A stretch of DNA of 64,000 nt from Thermoflavifilum thermophilum (GTDB lineage: Bacteria > Bacteroidota > Bacteroidia > Chitinophagales > Chitinophagaceae): contig NZ_FPCJ01000001.1 in NCBI RefSeq assembly GCF_900116565.1, positions 1,714,540 to 1,778,539 of the forward strand, in the 5' to 3' direction. The position numbers and the translations under genes are program-made. The notes under the pieces are model-generated. The model ran no database searches and was not told where the DNA came from. It saw nothing but the letters and a program-made list of their open reading frames with translations. This document shows positions 9,698-18,724 of the stretch, piece by piece (the stretch's first letter is position 1; each line of letters opens with the position of its first letter).

Positions 9698-10417
9698 TTA
9701 GCTGAAAAGATGTTTTACCACTTCATCGCGGTAAAGCTTACCAATGGGAATCCAGTGGCCTGCAATATCCAGCTGGTTGCCGTACAGGGATTTTACTTTT
9801 TTCTTGTTTACGATATAAGATTTGTGTACCCGAATAAAAGTATCGGCGGGCAATAAATCTTCCAATTTTTTCAACGATTCCAATGTGATGATTTTTCCGA
9901 ATGCAGTATGAAATGCTACATATTCCCGCAAACCTTCAATGAACAATATATCATCATAATAGATGCGATGGAGTTTGTGATCGGCCTTTACAACAATGAA
10001 TGATTTCTGTTCGGGTGGAGCGGATGCAATTGAACTTACATGGGTTGTACCTTGGCTGAGCTGAAAACGTTCGGCGGCTTTATTGACGGCTTGTACGAAT
10101 CGTTCGAATGAGAAAGGCTTAAGCAAATAATCCACCACATTTAATTCATATCCCTTCAAAGCATAATCAGCGTAGGCAGTCGTAAGAATCACCAATGGTG
10201 GATGGGCTAAGCTTTGTAAAAATTCTAATCCCGTGAGCTCTGGCATCTGAATGTCCAGAAAAATTAGATCCACGGATTGTTCCCGCAATACGGCCATAGC
10301 TTCAAGTGCTGTTTTGCAGGAAGCCACTACCTGCAGCAAGGGCAACTTATTTGCATAATCATTCAGCAGTACCCTTGCTGGATATTCATCATCCACAATC
10401 ATGCATTTCAGCAACAT
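9698..10417 (-). CDS. LytTR-family response regulator
   Basis: A 239-residue two-component regulator. The receiver has the acidic pair in 'MIVDDE', the phosphoacceptor Asp near residue 55 in 'LIFLDIQMPELTG', and the conserved Thr and Lys ('LTTAYADYAL', 'LLKPFSF'). The C-terminal half (about residues 140-239) is a LytTR DNA-binding domain ('FIEGLREYVAFHT..GKI.TLESL', 'FIRVHKSYIVN'). It begins 3 bases after the sensor kinase gene stops, so the pair is co-expressed. The divergent Spy-like and barrel-protein genes beyond the kinase are the natural candidate targets (inference). Confidence 0.93.
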   Translation of the reverse strand: MLLKCMIVDDEYPARVLLNDYANKLPLLQVVASCKTALEAMAVLREQSVDLIFLDIQMPELTGLEFLQSLAHPPLVILTTAYADYALKGYELNVVDYLLKPFSFERFVQAVNKAAERFQLSQGTTHVSSIASAPPEQKSFIVVKADHKLHRIYYDDILFIEGLREYVAFHTAFGKIITLESLKKLEDLLPADTFIRVHKSYIVNKKKVKSLYGNQLDIAGHWIPIGKLYRDEVVKHLFS

Positions 10418-10420
10418 GTG

Positions 10421-11569
10421 TTATTGGGTGTCTATTTGCAAATCTACTTCAAACACCTGATCATGTGATGTAATATTAAGCCGGTGTTTGTTAGGATACA
10501 ACAGTTCAAGGCGTTTGCGGATATTCTGCAGTCCAATACCACCTACTACATCTTTGGTGTAGGTTCTGGCGGGAATACTGTTGCTGATATGGAAATACAC
10601 TTTTTTCCCTTCTGTTCTCAATTGTAATTTAATCCAGCCATGTTTGATATCTTCAATATTGCTGTGTTTAAAACTGTTTTCAATAAATGGAATAAAAAGC
10701 ATGGGTTCAATCATCAGGCTTCCGTCAACCTGATCCATATCAATTTCCAGATGTGGTTGTCCTTCAATTTTCAGCAGTTGAAAATCAATATAGTGGCGGA
10801 TATAAGTAATCTCTTCCTGCAGGCTTACTTTGCGTTCATTGTTTTCATACAACATATACCGAAGCATATTGGAAAGCTTCATAATCATCTCCGGAGTTTT
10901 TTCGGAATGGGTATAGGAGAGCGAATAAATGTTATTCAGTGCATTGAACAAGAAATGCGGATTGATTTGTGACTTCAGGAATTTCAGTTCGGTTTGCAGA
11001 TTTTCATTTTTCATGGAAAACTCCCATTGCATGCGTTTCCTGGCCTGAGAAATTGCCCAGTAAGTAGTACTAACAAACAAAATAGCCAGTGAGGAAAACA
11101 TATTGGTGATAAACCAGGGCCCCCAGATGGGACGATGCCCATGTGGAAAACGGGGCCGATGGGGTGGACGTAAAGCTATGAATGCGTTGCGGATAAGGGG
11201 CCAGTCGTTGGTAAGTTCATAAAGCAAACTCGCTCCAACTACCAGCACTATGACTGATAAAATATAGGCCAAGAACCGATTCCGTTCCATCAGGCGCGGC
11301 AATAAAAAGCCCGTATTCAGATAAAAAATACCCGCCTGAATGAGCAGGGTGCGCAATACAAGAGGTATGGCTGTTACATAAAAATAGCCAAAGGTAAGCC
11401 AGTTCATGAGCACGGTCCCGTAGGCCAGCCACACCAGTATGTGTAACAGGATGGTTCTCGTTTGTCGGTTCGGAATCCACCATTTGTGTATTGCCATACT
11501 GGCAAAAATAAGATAAACTAAAGCGGATGATTTGCAAATTTCAACCAACAACATCCTATTCATCATCAA
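10421..11569 (-). CDS. LytS/YehU-type sensor histidine kinase
   Basis: A 382-residue membrane kinase. Four predicted membrane segments occupy about residues 10-170, then a His_kinase domain with the phosphorylated His in 'QINPHFLFNALNNIYSL' and a HATPase domain ('FIPFIENSFKHS', 'GGIGLQNIRKRLELLY'). Between the third and fourth segments is an extracytoplasmic loop (about residues 121-152) rich in His, Pro and Arg ('RPPHRPRFPHGHRPIWG'). Such a loop could be a metal- or ligand-sensing element; this is inference. Its partner is the LytTR regulator immediately downstream. Three ATG codons open the gene, so the exact start is uncertain. Confidence 0.92.
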   Translation of the reverse strand: MMMNRMLLVEICKSSALVYLIFASMAIHKWWIPNRQTRTILLHILVWLAYGTVLMNWLTFGYFYVTAIPLVLRTLLIQAGIFYLNTGFLLPRLMERNRFLAYILSVIVLVVGASLLYELTNDWPLIRNAFIALRPPHRPRFPHGHRPIWGPWFITNMFSSLAILFVSTTYWAISQARKRMQWEFSMKNENLQTELKFLKSQINPHFLFNALNNIYSLSYTHSEKTPEMIMKLSNMLRYMLYENNERKVSLQEEITYIRHYIDFQLLKIEGQPHLEIDMDQVDGSLMIEPMLFIPFIENSFKHSNIEDIKHGWIKLQLRTEGKKVYFHISNSIPARTYTKDVVGGIGLQNIRKRLELLYPNKHRLNITSHDQVFEVDLQIDTQ

Positions 11570-11611
11570 TTGCTGAAATTCTTCTGCAAGTGGGTTAAAA
11601 ATGTAGAGCTG

Positions 11612-11624
11612 ACATATGATATGT
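11612..11624. promoter_or_regulatory. 13-bp palindrome in divergent promoter region
   Basis: ACATATGATATGT is a perfect inverted repeat around a central G. It lies between the kinase/regulator operon (leftward) and the Spy-like gene (rightward), just upstream of a TACATTTT box (11598-11605, minus strand) that could drive the kinase gene. It could be an operator, but it does not look like the direct-repeat sites usual for LytTR proteins, and a 13-base AT-rich palindrome may occur by chance. Confidence 0.3.
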
Positions 11625-11767
11625 GGTTGGTTGAATCAATGAGGCCATTAATCGAAAAAATCAATTCTTATATTGAATATTTTTTTGCTCAGATAAACCT
11701 CCTTGTAGTTTTACCATCGAATTGAACAACAAACTGGTTTTTTACCATGTCATCAAAACACACAAAT

Positions 11768-12157
11768 ATGAAAAAGCAAATGTTCATGTTCATCGCCTGC
11801 ATTGCAATGGCTTTTGCAGGACTGCAGTTGCATGCGCAAGGTCGCATGAATCCGGAAGATCGTGCAAAAATGCTATCTCAGCGAATGGAGCAACAAATCA
11901 GCGGACTCACGGATCAGCAAAAAGATTCCATCGAAGCCATTAACCTGGACATTTCAAAAGCCATGCAGGCAGCTTTCGAACAAAATCAGGGCGATCGGGA
12001 TGCCATGCGTTCGGCCATGCAAAGCCTGCAGCAACAGCGCGATGCACGCCTGAAAGCTGTGCTGAACGATGATCAGTACAAGCAGTATCAGGACATGATG
12101 CAAAACATGCGCCGCAATTTCCGGGGCAATAACGGCGGCGGTGGTGGAAATAATTAA
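11768..12157 (+). CDS. Small Spy/CpxP-like periplasmic protein
   Basis: A 129-residue exported protein from the ATG at 11768 (signal peptide through LHA; an earlier in-frame ATG at 11747 would place extra polar residues before it). The mature part is almost all helical and charged, with 'LTDQQKDSIEAINLDIS' and 'LKAVLNDDQYKQYQDMMQNM', resembling the LTxxQ helices of Spy/CpxP-type envelope proteins seen in many Bacteroidota. It ends in an Asn/Gly-rich tail. Being divergent from a two-component operon suggests an envelope-stress output (inference). A weak promoter (TTG, 18 bases, TAGTTTTA) lies in the 200 bases upstream. Confidence 0.65.
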   Translation: MKKQMFMFIACIAMAFAGLQLHAQGRMNPEDRAKMLSQRMEQQISGLTDQQKDSIEAINLDISKAMQAAFEQNQGDRDAMRSAMQSLQQQRDARLKAVLNDDQYKQYQDMMQNMRRNFRGNNGGGGGNN

Positions 12158-12206
12158 TGTATGGGTTAATGAGGATACAAGTTTCATGTTTCATTTGGTA
12201 TCATCG

Positions 12207-12226
12207 GCGGGGGTTTCTACCCCTGC
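12207..12226 (+). terminator. Hairpin between Spy-like and barrel-protein genes
   Basis: GCGGGGGT and ACCCCTGC pair over 8 bases (one G-U) around a TTCT loop, followed by the T-rich TATTATTTCT. A probable terminator or attenuator after the Spy-like gene, with only a weak T tract. Confidence 0.45.
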
Positions 12227-12326
12227 TATTATTTCTCCTGATGTATTAGAATCCTGATATCAAAAAATATCAGATCCTTTGAAGAATTTAATCGAATGGT
12301 TTTCTATGGAAATAAAATATATACTC

Positions 12327-15227
12327 ATGAAAAAGTTTTTCATCACCATGGTCGTGTTGTTGCTAAGCCTGGGTGAGCTCTGGGCTCAGCAGGTTTCTGT
12401 GAGTGGAAGCCTGCAGGATGGCCAAACGAAAACGCCCTTGATTGGTGCCACGGTGGTGCTTATTCCTCAACAAGATACCTCCCGAAAACTATTTGGGATA
12501 ACCGATGCGCAGGGACATTTCCAGATCGGCAATCTCACCAATGGCAACTATAGGCTGAATATTTCCTATCTGGGATATCAATCCCTGCAGCGGAGTATTT
12601 CCATAGAAAAAAATCAATCGCTGAATGTAGGTGTTTTATACCTGCAACCTACCAAAACCATGTTGCAGGAAGTAAAGGTAGTAGGACAGGTACCACCCAG
12701 CCAGATGAAGGGAGATACGGTGGAATACAATGCCCAGGCCTACAAAACCAATCCCAATGCCACAGCCGAAGACCTGGTGGGTAAAATGCCAGGTATCATT
12801 GTCAATAGCGATGGCTCAGTAACCGCGCATGGCGAAACGGTGCAGAAAGTGCTGGTAGATGGAAAACCTTTTTTTGGGGATGACCCAACAACCGCTTTGC
12901 GCAACCTGCCAGCCGAAATTGTGGATAAAGTGGAGGTGTTTGATAAAATGAGTGATCAGGCACAGTTCACCGGCTTTGATGATGGCAATACCCAGAAAAC
13001 CATCAACATTGTTACCCGTGCGGATCGCAGGAATGGACAATTCGGAAAACTATATGCCGGATATGGGACGGATTCCCGTTATTCTCTCGGTGGCAATATC
13101 AATTTCTTCAATGGTGATAGGCGCATCTCCCTGATAGGAATGAGTAACAATGTGAATCAACAAAACTTTGCTTTTCAGGATCTGTTGGGCGTCACCGGTG
13201 GTGGTGGAGGATTTGGTGGCGGCAGGGGAGGAGGATATCGTGGAGCCGGAGGTATAGGCAATTTCCTGGTGGGCCAGCAAAATGGCATCGTAACCACTAA
13301 CTCAATTGGTTTAAATTATTCCGATGATTGGGGCAAGAAAATAACGGTTACCGGAAGTTATTTCTTCAATACTTCACATAACAATAATCAGCAAACTATT
13401 GATCGAACCTATTTTGTATCCCAAAATGCCAATCAGCTGTATCATGAAAACGATCTTTCCAGTTCAACCAATTACAATCACCGGTTTAACCTTCGGATGG
13501 AATATCAGATCAATGATAAAAACTCATTGATTTTTACGCCAAGTTTCAATACACAAGAGTATAACGGTTCCAGCACCGTGGCTGGGGCTTATTATACGCC
13601 CGACAGTGTGATGATCAGCCAAACAAATACACAACGCAATTCGCACAATACCGGATATAATTTTTCAGATAACCTGTTGTGGCGGCATGCTTTCAATAAA
13701 AAAGGCAGGACACTTTCTGTGAACCTGAGCACCAGCCTGAGCGAAAAAAATGCTACCAATCTGCTTTTGGCCAACAACAGTTATTTCAAAGATCCATCCA
13801 ATTTGTTTGATACCACCAATCAGCAATCCGTTTTGCATTCACATACTCAGCAAATAGGTACCACGCTTGATTATACAGAGCCTATTGGCCAGAAAAGCCA
13901 GCTCTTGCTCACGTACAACACATCCTATACCACAGGTGAATCAGATAAAAATACCTATCAGTTTGATCCATTAAAACAACAATATACCAACCTGGATACA
14001 GGATTGACCAACAATTACAAAAGTTATTATACGGCTAATCAATTTGGTGCCAGTTATCGTTACCGGGCTAACAACAACCTGTTTTTCACCGCCGGACTTT
14101 CCTATCAAATAGCCAATCTGGAAGGTGATCGTACATTTCCCATGAATACAATCATCAAAAGGAATTTTTATAACCTGTTAGGCAATGCCATGATGCGGTA
14201 TCGGATCGGCAATACCCGAAACCTGCGGGTGTTTTTCAGAACTTCTACCAATGCACCTTCCATCAGCCAGTTGCAGGATGTGGTAGATAATTCCAATCCG
14301 TTGCAGCTTACCACCGGGAACCCCGATCTGAAGCAGGAAACCACCCAATCGCTTTTTGTCCGTTATTCAGCCGTGAATACGGATAAAAACAAGATGTTCT
14401 TTGCATTCCTGGGTGTACAACAAACGCAGAACAACATCACCAATGCTACCATTACCGCCACACAGGATAGTGTGCTGGCTCACGGTGTAATACTGAACAA
14501 GGGCTCACAACTCACCTATCCGGTAAACCTGAACGGATACTGGAGCATTCGCTCATTCGCTACTTTGGGATTGCCGTTGAAGTTTATGAAATCCAATCTA
14601 AACCTGAGCGGAGGCATTAACTTCAGCCGTACACCCGGATTGGTGAATAATCAAAAAAATTATGCAAACAACTTTGGTGTAACATTCCCGATAGTCATCA
14701 GCAGCAACATCAGCGAAAATCTTGATTTCACCTTGTCTTACACACCCAATTACAACATTGTAAAAAACTCCATTCAGCCGAATTTAAACAGCAATTACTT
14801 TTCCAATGCTGCCAGTGCGCGGATCAACTGGATATTCTGGAAAGGATTTGAACTGGATAATAACATCACCTATCAGAAATACAGCGGATTGGGTGAAACG
14901 TATGACAAGCCTTACTTGCTATGGAATGCCAGCATTGGCAAGCATTTCTTTAAGAATCAAAACGGAGAATTGCAACTCACTGTGTTTGATTTGCTGAAAC
15001 AAAATCGCAGCATCAACCGGAATGTAACGGAAACGTATATTGAAAACAGCACCACCAGTGTATTGCAACAATATTTCTTGCTGACGTTTACCTACAACTT
15101 GCGTAATTTCAAAGGAGCAGTACCACAGCAATCTCCGCGCGATCGGATGTTTATGTTCCCAGGCATGCGTCCGCCTGGTGGCGGGCCTCCTCCAGGTGGT
15201 GGCATGATGCACCCACCTGAAGATTGA
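12327..15227 (+). CDS. Outer-membrane beta-barrel protein, TonB-receptor type
   Basis: A 966-residue outer-membrane protein from the ATG at 12327, which gives a proper signal peptide ending at LWAQ. The order is: a carboxypeptidase-regulatory-like beta-sandwich (about 25-110, 'GATVVLIPQQDTS', 'YLGYQSLQRSI'), a plug domain ('LVGKMPGIIVNSDGSVTAHG', 'VLVDGKPFFGDDP'), a Gly-rich insertion near residue 300, then a long 22-strand-type barrel. This is the outer membrane barrel family related to TonB-dependent receptors but distinct from SusC. It ends in a Pro/Gly/Met-rich tail. No SusD partner follows. Substrate unknown; regulation by the neighbouring two-component pair is plausible. Confidence 0.88.
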   Translation: MKKFFITMVVLLLSLGELWAQQVSVSGSLQDGQTKTPLIGATVVLIPQQDTSRKLFGITDAQGHFQIGNLTNGNYRLNISYLGYQSLQRSISIEKNQSLNVGVLYLQPTKTMLQEVKVVGQVPPSQMKGDTVEYNAQAYKTNPNATAEDLVGKMPGIIVNSDGSVTAHGETVQKVLVDGKPFFGDDPTTALRNLPAEIVDKVEVFDKMSDQAQFTGFDDGNTQKTINIVTRADRRNGQFGKLYAGYGTDSRYSLGGNINFFNGDRRISLIGMSNNVNQQNFAFQDLLGVTGGGGGFGGGRGGGYRGAGGIGNFLVGQQNGIVTTNSIGLNYSDDWGKKITVTGSYFFNTSHNNNQQTIDRTYFVSQNANQLYHENDLSSSTNYNHRFNLRMEYQINDKNSLIFTPSFNTQEYNGSSTVAGAYYTPDSVMISQTNTQRNSHNTGYNFSDNLLWRHAFNKKGRTLSVNLSTSLSEKNATNLLLANNSYFKDPSNLFDTTNQQSVLHSHTQQIGTTLDYTEPIGQKSQLLLTYNTSYTTGESDKNTYQFDPLKQQYTNLDTGLTNNYKSYYTANQFGASYRYRANNNLFFTAGLSYQIANLEGDRTFPMNTIIKRNFYNLLGNAMMRYRIGNTRNLRVFFRTSTNAPSISQLQDVVDNSNPLQLTTGNPDLKQETTQSLFVRYSAVNTDKNKMFFAFLGVQQTQNNITNATITATQDSVLAHGVILNKGSQLTYPVNLNGYWSIRSFATLGLPLKFMKSNLNLSGGINFSRTPGLVNNQKNYANNFGVTFPIVISSNISENLDFTLSYTPNYNIVKNSIQPNLNSNYFSNAASARINWIFWKGFELDNNITYQKYSGLGETYDKPYLLWNASIGKHFFKNQNGELQLTVFDLLKQNRSINRNVTETYIENSTTSVLQQYFLLTFTYNLRNFKGAVPQQSPRDRMFMFPGMRPPGGGPPPGGGMMHPPED

Positions 15228-15256
15228 ATAATTACAACTGAATATCAGTGTGATAC

Positions 15257-15290
15257 AAATCAGGCGCACAAGTCTATGTGCGCATGATTT
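15257..15290. terminator. Bidirectional terminator hairpin
   Basis: AAATCA-G-GCGCACA pairs with TGTGCGC-A-TGATTT around a 6-base loop, with a single G/A mismatch. T-rich sequence lies at both ends. It sits between the convergent barrel-protein gene and the ferredoxin oxidoreductase gene and could serve both. Confidence 0.6.
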
Positions 15291-15319
15291 ATTATACAAG
15301 CGGCTGTCAAATAGTAAGC

Positions 15320-16357
15320 TCAATAGATGGTCCAGGTTTCGCTGCCAGCCAGCAGTTTATCCAGATCGCCCACGCCATATTTTCCTGTTGCAGCTTCAAT
15401 TTGTTGTTGCATCAGTTCTTCATAGCTGGGCCGTTGTGCTTCGTAAAATACACCAAAAGGTCTGGGGAAATGGCCTTCCACAGATGGATCGTCGAACAAT
15501 CGCACCAGCATCTGGGCTTTGTAAAGATCGTGTTCATCATGTATCCACAGGTCATCGGCCGAATAGCCCTCATCCAGGCTTACCACAACAGGTTTCAGGC
15601 CATCCAGGCGAATGCCTTTATTTCGTTGGGCACCAAAAAGCAACGGTTTACCATGTTCCAGAAAAATAGTTTCATCGGCTTTAGTGGCCTTTTCTGTAAA
15701 GATTTCAAAGGCGCCGTCGTTAAAGATGTTGCAGTTCTGGTAGATTTCCAGGAAAGATGCGCCTTTGTGAGCATGTGCCCGTTTTAACATGTCTTGCAGG
15801 TGTTTGGGGTCGCGATCCATGCTGCGAGCCACAAAGGTGGCATCGGCGCCCAGGGCCAGCGCGGCCGGGTTGAAGGGATGGTCAATGCTGCCGTAGGGCG
15901 TGGATTTGGTGATTTTGTTTTCTTCAGAAGTAGGGGAATATTGCCCTTTTGTCAACCCGTAAATCTGATTGTTGAACAACAAAATATTCACATCGAAATT
16001 GCGACGCAGGATGTGTACCATGTGCCCCGCACCAATGGAAAGACCGTCACCATCGCCTGTCACAATCCAAACACTCAGTTCAGGCCGGCAGGCCTTCAGG
16101 CCGGAAGCAATGGCAGTAGCACGGCCATGAATGGAGTGCATGCCATAGGTATTCATGTAGTATGGGAAACGGGAAGAACAACCAATGCCTGAGATAATCA
16201 CAATGTTTTCCCTGGGGATGCCCAGCGTAGGCATCACAGTTTGCACCTGCTTAAGAATCGAATAATCGCCACAACCCGGGCACCAGCGCACTTCCTGATC
16301 AGTGGCAAAATCCTTCGGAGTCAGCGATTGAGGCGTCTGCACAGCTGTTGTGTCCAT
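15320..16357 (-). CDS. korB: 2-oxoacid:ferredoxin oxidoreductase, beta subunit
   Basis: A 345-residue thiamine-diphosphate subunit of a 2-oxoacid (probably 2-oxoglutarate) ferredoxin oxidoreductase. The iron-sulfur ligands are visible: Cys26 and Cys29 in WCPGCG, Cys60 in GIGCSS and Cys209 in QNCN. The ThDP-binding motif GDGDG (about 101-105) with 'FNNQIYGLTKGQYSPTS' is intact. The enzyme oxidatively decarboxylates 2-oxoglutarate to succinyl-CoA while reducing ferredoxin. It needs an alpha/gamma subunit, normally encoded next door; none is found on either side here, so the partner must be elsewhere. The preference for 2-oxoglutarate over pyruvate is inference. Confidence 0.9.
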   Translation of the reverse strand: MDTTAVQTPQSLTPKDFATDQEVRWCPGCGDYSILKQVQTVMPTLGIPRENIVIISGIGCSSRFPYYMNTYGMHSIHGRATAIASGLKACRPELSVWIVTGDGDGLSIGAGHMVHILRRNFDVNILLFNNQIYGLTKGQYSPTSEENKITKSTPYGSIDHPFNPAALALGADATFVARSMDRDPKHLQDMLKRAHAHKGASFLEIYQNCNIFNDGAFEIFTEKATKADETIFLEHGKPLLFGAQRNKGIRLDGLKPVVVSLDEGYSADDLWIHDEHDLYKAQMLVRLFDDPSVEGHFPRPFGVFYEAQRPSYEELMQQQIEAATGKYGVGDLDKLLAGSETWTIY

Positions 16358-16419
16358 AATTCTTTAAAATTGATTGATGGTAAAACGTTTGGCGTTATGG
16401 AATATTTTGTACCAAGGTC

Positions 16420-16761
16420 TTATTGCTGCAATGCTTCCCAGTATTCGGCAGCCCGACGGGTATGCGGAATTACAATGGTTCCTCCTACAATATTGGCCAC
16501 AGCGAAGATTTCATACATTTCATCCGTGGTTACACCCAGTTCCTTGCATTTGCCAAGATGATATTTGATACAATCATCACAGCGCAACACCATGCTGGCC
16601 ACGAGTCCCAGCATTTCCTTGACTTTGGCCGGCAAAGCCCCATCCTGATACGTATTCGTATCCAGATTAAAAAGTCGGTTGATTACCTTGTTTTGTTTAC
16701 TCAGGATGAGTTCATTCATCCGCTGCCGGTATGTGTGAAAAGCTTCTACGTCGGGATGCAT
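16420..16761 (-). CDS. Carboxymuconolactone decarboxylase/AhpD-like protein
   Basis: A 113-residue all-helical protein with the AhpD-type redox motif: Cys61, Cys64 and His68 in 'RCDDCIKYH', followed by 'GVTTDEMYEIFAVANIVGG'. Such proteins are peroxidase-linked disulfide reductases or close relatives; the CxxC plus His favours a redox role over a decarboxylase. A TAACTTTG box lies 19 bases upstream. The ferredoxin oxidoreductase beta gene follows after 62 bases on the same strand and may share the transcript. Confidence 0.85.
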   Translation of the reverse strand: MHPDVEAFHTYRQRMNELILSKQNKVINRLFNLDTNTYQDGALPAKVKEMLGLVASMVLRCDDCIKYHLGKCKELGVTTDEMYEIFAVANIVGGTIVIPHTRRAAEYWEALQQ

Positions 16762-16780
16762 ACCTGAGAGGCAATTTGGA

Positions 16781-16788
16781 CAAAGTTA
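16781..16788 (-). promoter_or_regulatory. -7 box for the AhpD-like gene
   Basis: TAACTTTG on the minus strand matches TAnnTTTG and lies 19 bases before the start at 16761. Confidence 0.5.
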
Positions 16789-16839
16789 AGGGATTGCCCA
16801 TCGAAATGGTGGACAAAAATCAGATTTTTTACGCATGGG

Positions 16840-18624
16840 TTACTTTTTGCACTCATCCAGAAAGTCCTTCAGTCCGGAAATAATAGCATGGATGATTTTT
16901 TCCCGGAATGCGGGATTCAGGATACGGGCTTCGTCGGCCGGGTTCGTCAGAAAGGCTACTTCAATCAACGCATTGGGGAAATCTGTTAATCCGTTCAGCG
17001 CGAAGTTGAAGTTGCCGATATTGCCAAATTCCTGCAACCCCGCTGCTACCAGGTGATGGTAAATGGCAAGGCTTAACGGGCGGAAACCCGCGTAATGGTA
17101 GTAGGTGCTGGTGCCTGAGATATCAATGGGATTGTTCGATGCGTTCAGATGAAGGCTAAGCAACAGGTCGGGATCAGCCTGTCGCAACAGGTTTTCCCGT
17201 TCCAGCATGGAAAGGCTGGTATCGGTTGTGCGAGTCATGATGGTTTGCACGCCTACATGCTGAAGTGCAGCCTTAAGCTCTTTGGCGAGAAGCAGGGTAA
17301 GGTCTTTCTCCTTTGTGCCGGTAGGGCCTGTTGCTCCCGCATTGCTGCCGCCATGTCCGGCATCAATGGCAATGTGCAGGTGAGCAAGGTTTAGATTAGC
17401 TGGCTGACGTTTTACTTTTACTACCAATGCAGCGCCTGCATATTGCAAAGTACAGCCCCAGGGTTGCGGATGTTTCAGGTTGATACGGGCTTCCACCACG
17501 CCGTCGGCCACAGTATGCAAATGCACCTGGCTGATTTCTTTTGCTGATAAATATTGAAATATCCAGTTGGTGTTGGATACAGCTCCGTACAGGCGAACAA
17601 TGATTTGTCCGGGATGATCGTAAATCTGCACATCGTAAGGCAGTCGTGTTCCAGTCTGAATCTGCACATAATCATACAGGCTATCACCCCAAACTTTCCA
17701 GCTGCCAAGAATGGCACGTGGCACGGGTGTACCTTCGGGTAATAATTGCAGATTTTCAACGGGCACATAGGCATGCTGATCGGGTGCGAGTTTTACCCGA
17801 TAGAAATCACCCAATCGGCCATCAACCTGCATGCAGATGCCGGTATCAAGATAGCTGCGTTTGGCTGCGCCCAGGCGATCTTCCCCAAGGCTGTATTGCA
17901 TAAAAGGCCTGTCGCCCATTGTTTTTCCCACTACTGCAGTTGCAGGCCAGGTGTAGAAAGCATTTGGTGTGTAGGCCGTAATCGTTTGGCCAGTCGCATT
18001 TTGCAGGATGATGGGGATAGGGCCGTTTAGCTGATCTGTAGCCAATACCTGATAATTACCTTCGTAAATACCCGCCAGGCTATCTTCCTCGCTTACCATT
18101 TCGGTTAAAGGAAGATGATGCAACCAAAAGGCCTTGCAACCAGCTTGCGCGATAACTTTGATATGGATGATATCGCCGGGAGCCAGCCAGCTGGTAACAG
18201 CAGGGTTGGTATAAATGCGAGCAATGGCAAAATCCCGGACAGTTATCGGTTGAGGAGGTTCATAACGATATATTATTTGCAGATTATTTGCAAGTCCTTC
18301 CTTGTTACGGGCTTGCAACACAATCGGATTTTCACCGGCATGCAAATACACCCGTGCAGCAAATCCTCCTGTGGCATATACCTTAACGGGTGTATCCTGT
18401 ACAATAAGCTGGCAGCCTTTGCAGGTAGCACCGGAAATGTATTGCACACTATCGTGCACCACCAGCGTGGTACGATCCGGCTGCTGAAGCCGGATGAATG
18501 GGCGTTGGGCATACGACGGAAATGCCAGGCCACATATCATACATATCCATATCCAAAGCCAGGAAATACTCCTGATTGTTCGCCCGTTTGTATGGAAAGA
18601 AAAAGCCGTCAATCCTGGTTTCAT
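16840..18624 (-). CDS. N-acetylmuramoyl-L-alanine amidase
   Basis: A 594-residue exported cell-wall amidase. The signal peptide ends near 'FPSYAQ'; a long beta-rich N-terminal part contains SH3-like and AMIN-like segments. The C-terminal amidase_3 domain has the zinc and catalytic residues in 'IDAGHGGSNAG', the Glu of 'TKEKDLTL', 'LSLHLNAS' and 'IEVAFLTNPADE'. It cleaves the bond between muramic acid and the peptide stem in peptidoglycan turnover. The start is taken at 18624 because a TATCTTTG box lies at 18629-18636; an upstream in-frame Met at 18642 would precede that promoter. The gap to the S41 peptidase gene upstream is about 80 bases. Confidence 0.9.
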   Translation of the reverse strand: MKPGLTAFSFHTNGRTIRSISWLWIWICMICGLAFPSYAQRPFIRLQQPDRTTLVVHDSVQYISGATCKGCQLIVQDTPVKVYATGGFAARVYLHAGENPIVLQARNKEGLANNLQIIYRYEPPQPITVRDFAIARIYTNPAVTSWLAPGDIIHIKVIAQAGCKAFWLHHLPLTEMVSEEDSLAGIYEGNYQVLATDQLNGPIPIILQNATGQTITAYTPNAFYTWPATAVVGKTMGDRPFMQYSLGEDRLGAAKRSYLDTGICMQVDGRLGDFYRVKLAPDQHAYVPVENLQLLPEGTPVPRAILGSWKVWGDSLYDYVQIQTGTRLPYDVQIYDHPGQIIVRLYGAVSNTNWIFQYLSAKEISQVHLHTVADGVVEARINLKHPQPWGCTLQYAGAALVVKVKRQPANLNLAHLHIAIDAGHGGSNAGATGPTGTKEKDLTLLLAKELKAALQHVGVQTIMTRTTDTSLSMLERENLLRQADPDLLLSLHLNASNNPIDISGTSTYYHYAGFRPLSLAIYHHLVAAGLQEFGNIGNFNFALNGLTDFPNALIEVAFLTNPADEARILNPAFREKIIHAIISGLKDFLDECKK

Positions 18625-18628
18625 TTTC

Positions 18629-18636
18629 CAAAGATA
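18629..18636 (-). promoter_or_regulatory. -7 box almost touching the amidase start
   Basis: TATCTTTG on the minus strand is followed by only 4 bases before the ATG at 18624, implying a leaderless or near-leaderless transcript if used. Confidence 0.5.
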
Positions 18637-18724
18637 AAGCACAACCTATGGATGAGAGGGAAGAGAATAATGAATAAATGGATGTTGTTTTCGAAAAGAA
18701 TCAACATATTCTTCTTCGTATTTT

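Noticed and set aside
13195-13260. GGN-rich tract as a slippage or phase-variation site
   Set aside because: It encodes an in-frame Gly-rich insertion with mixed codons, not a uniform short repeat; no alternative frame is opened.
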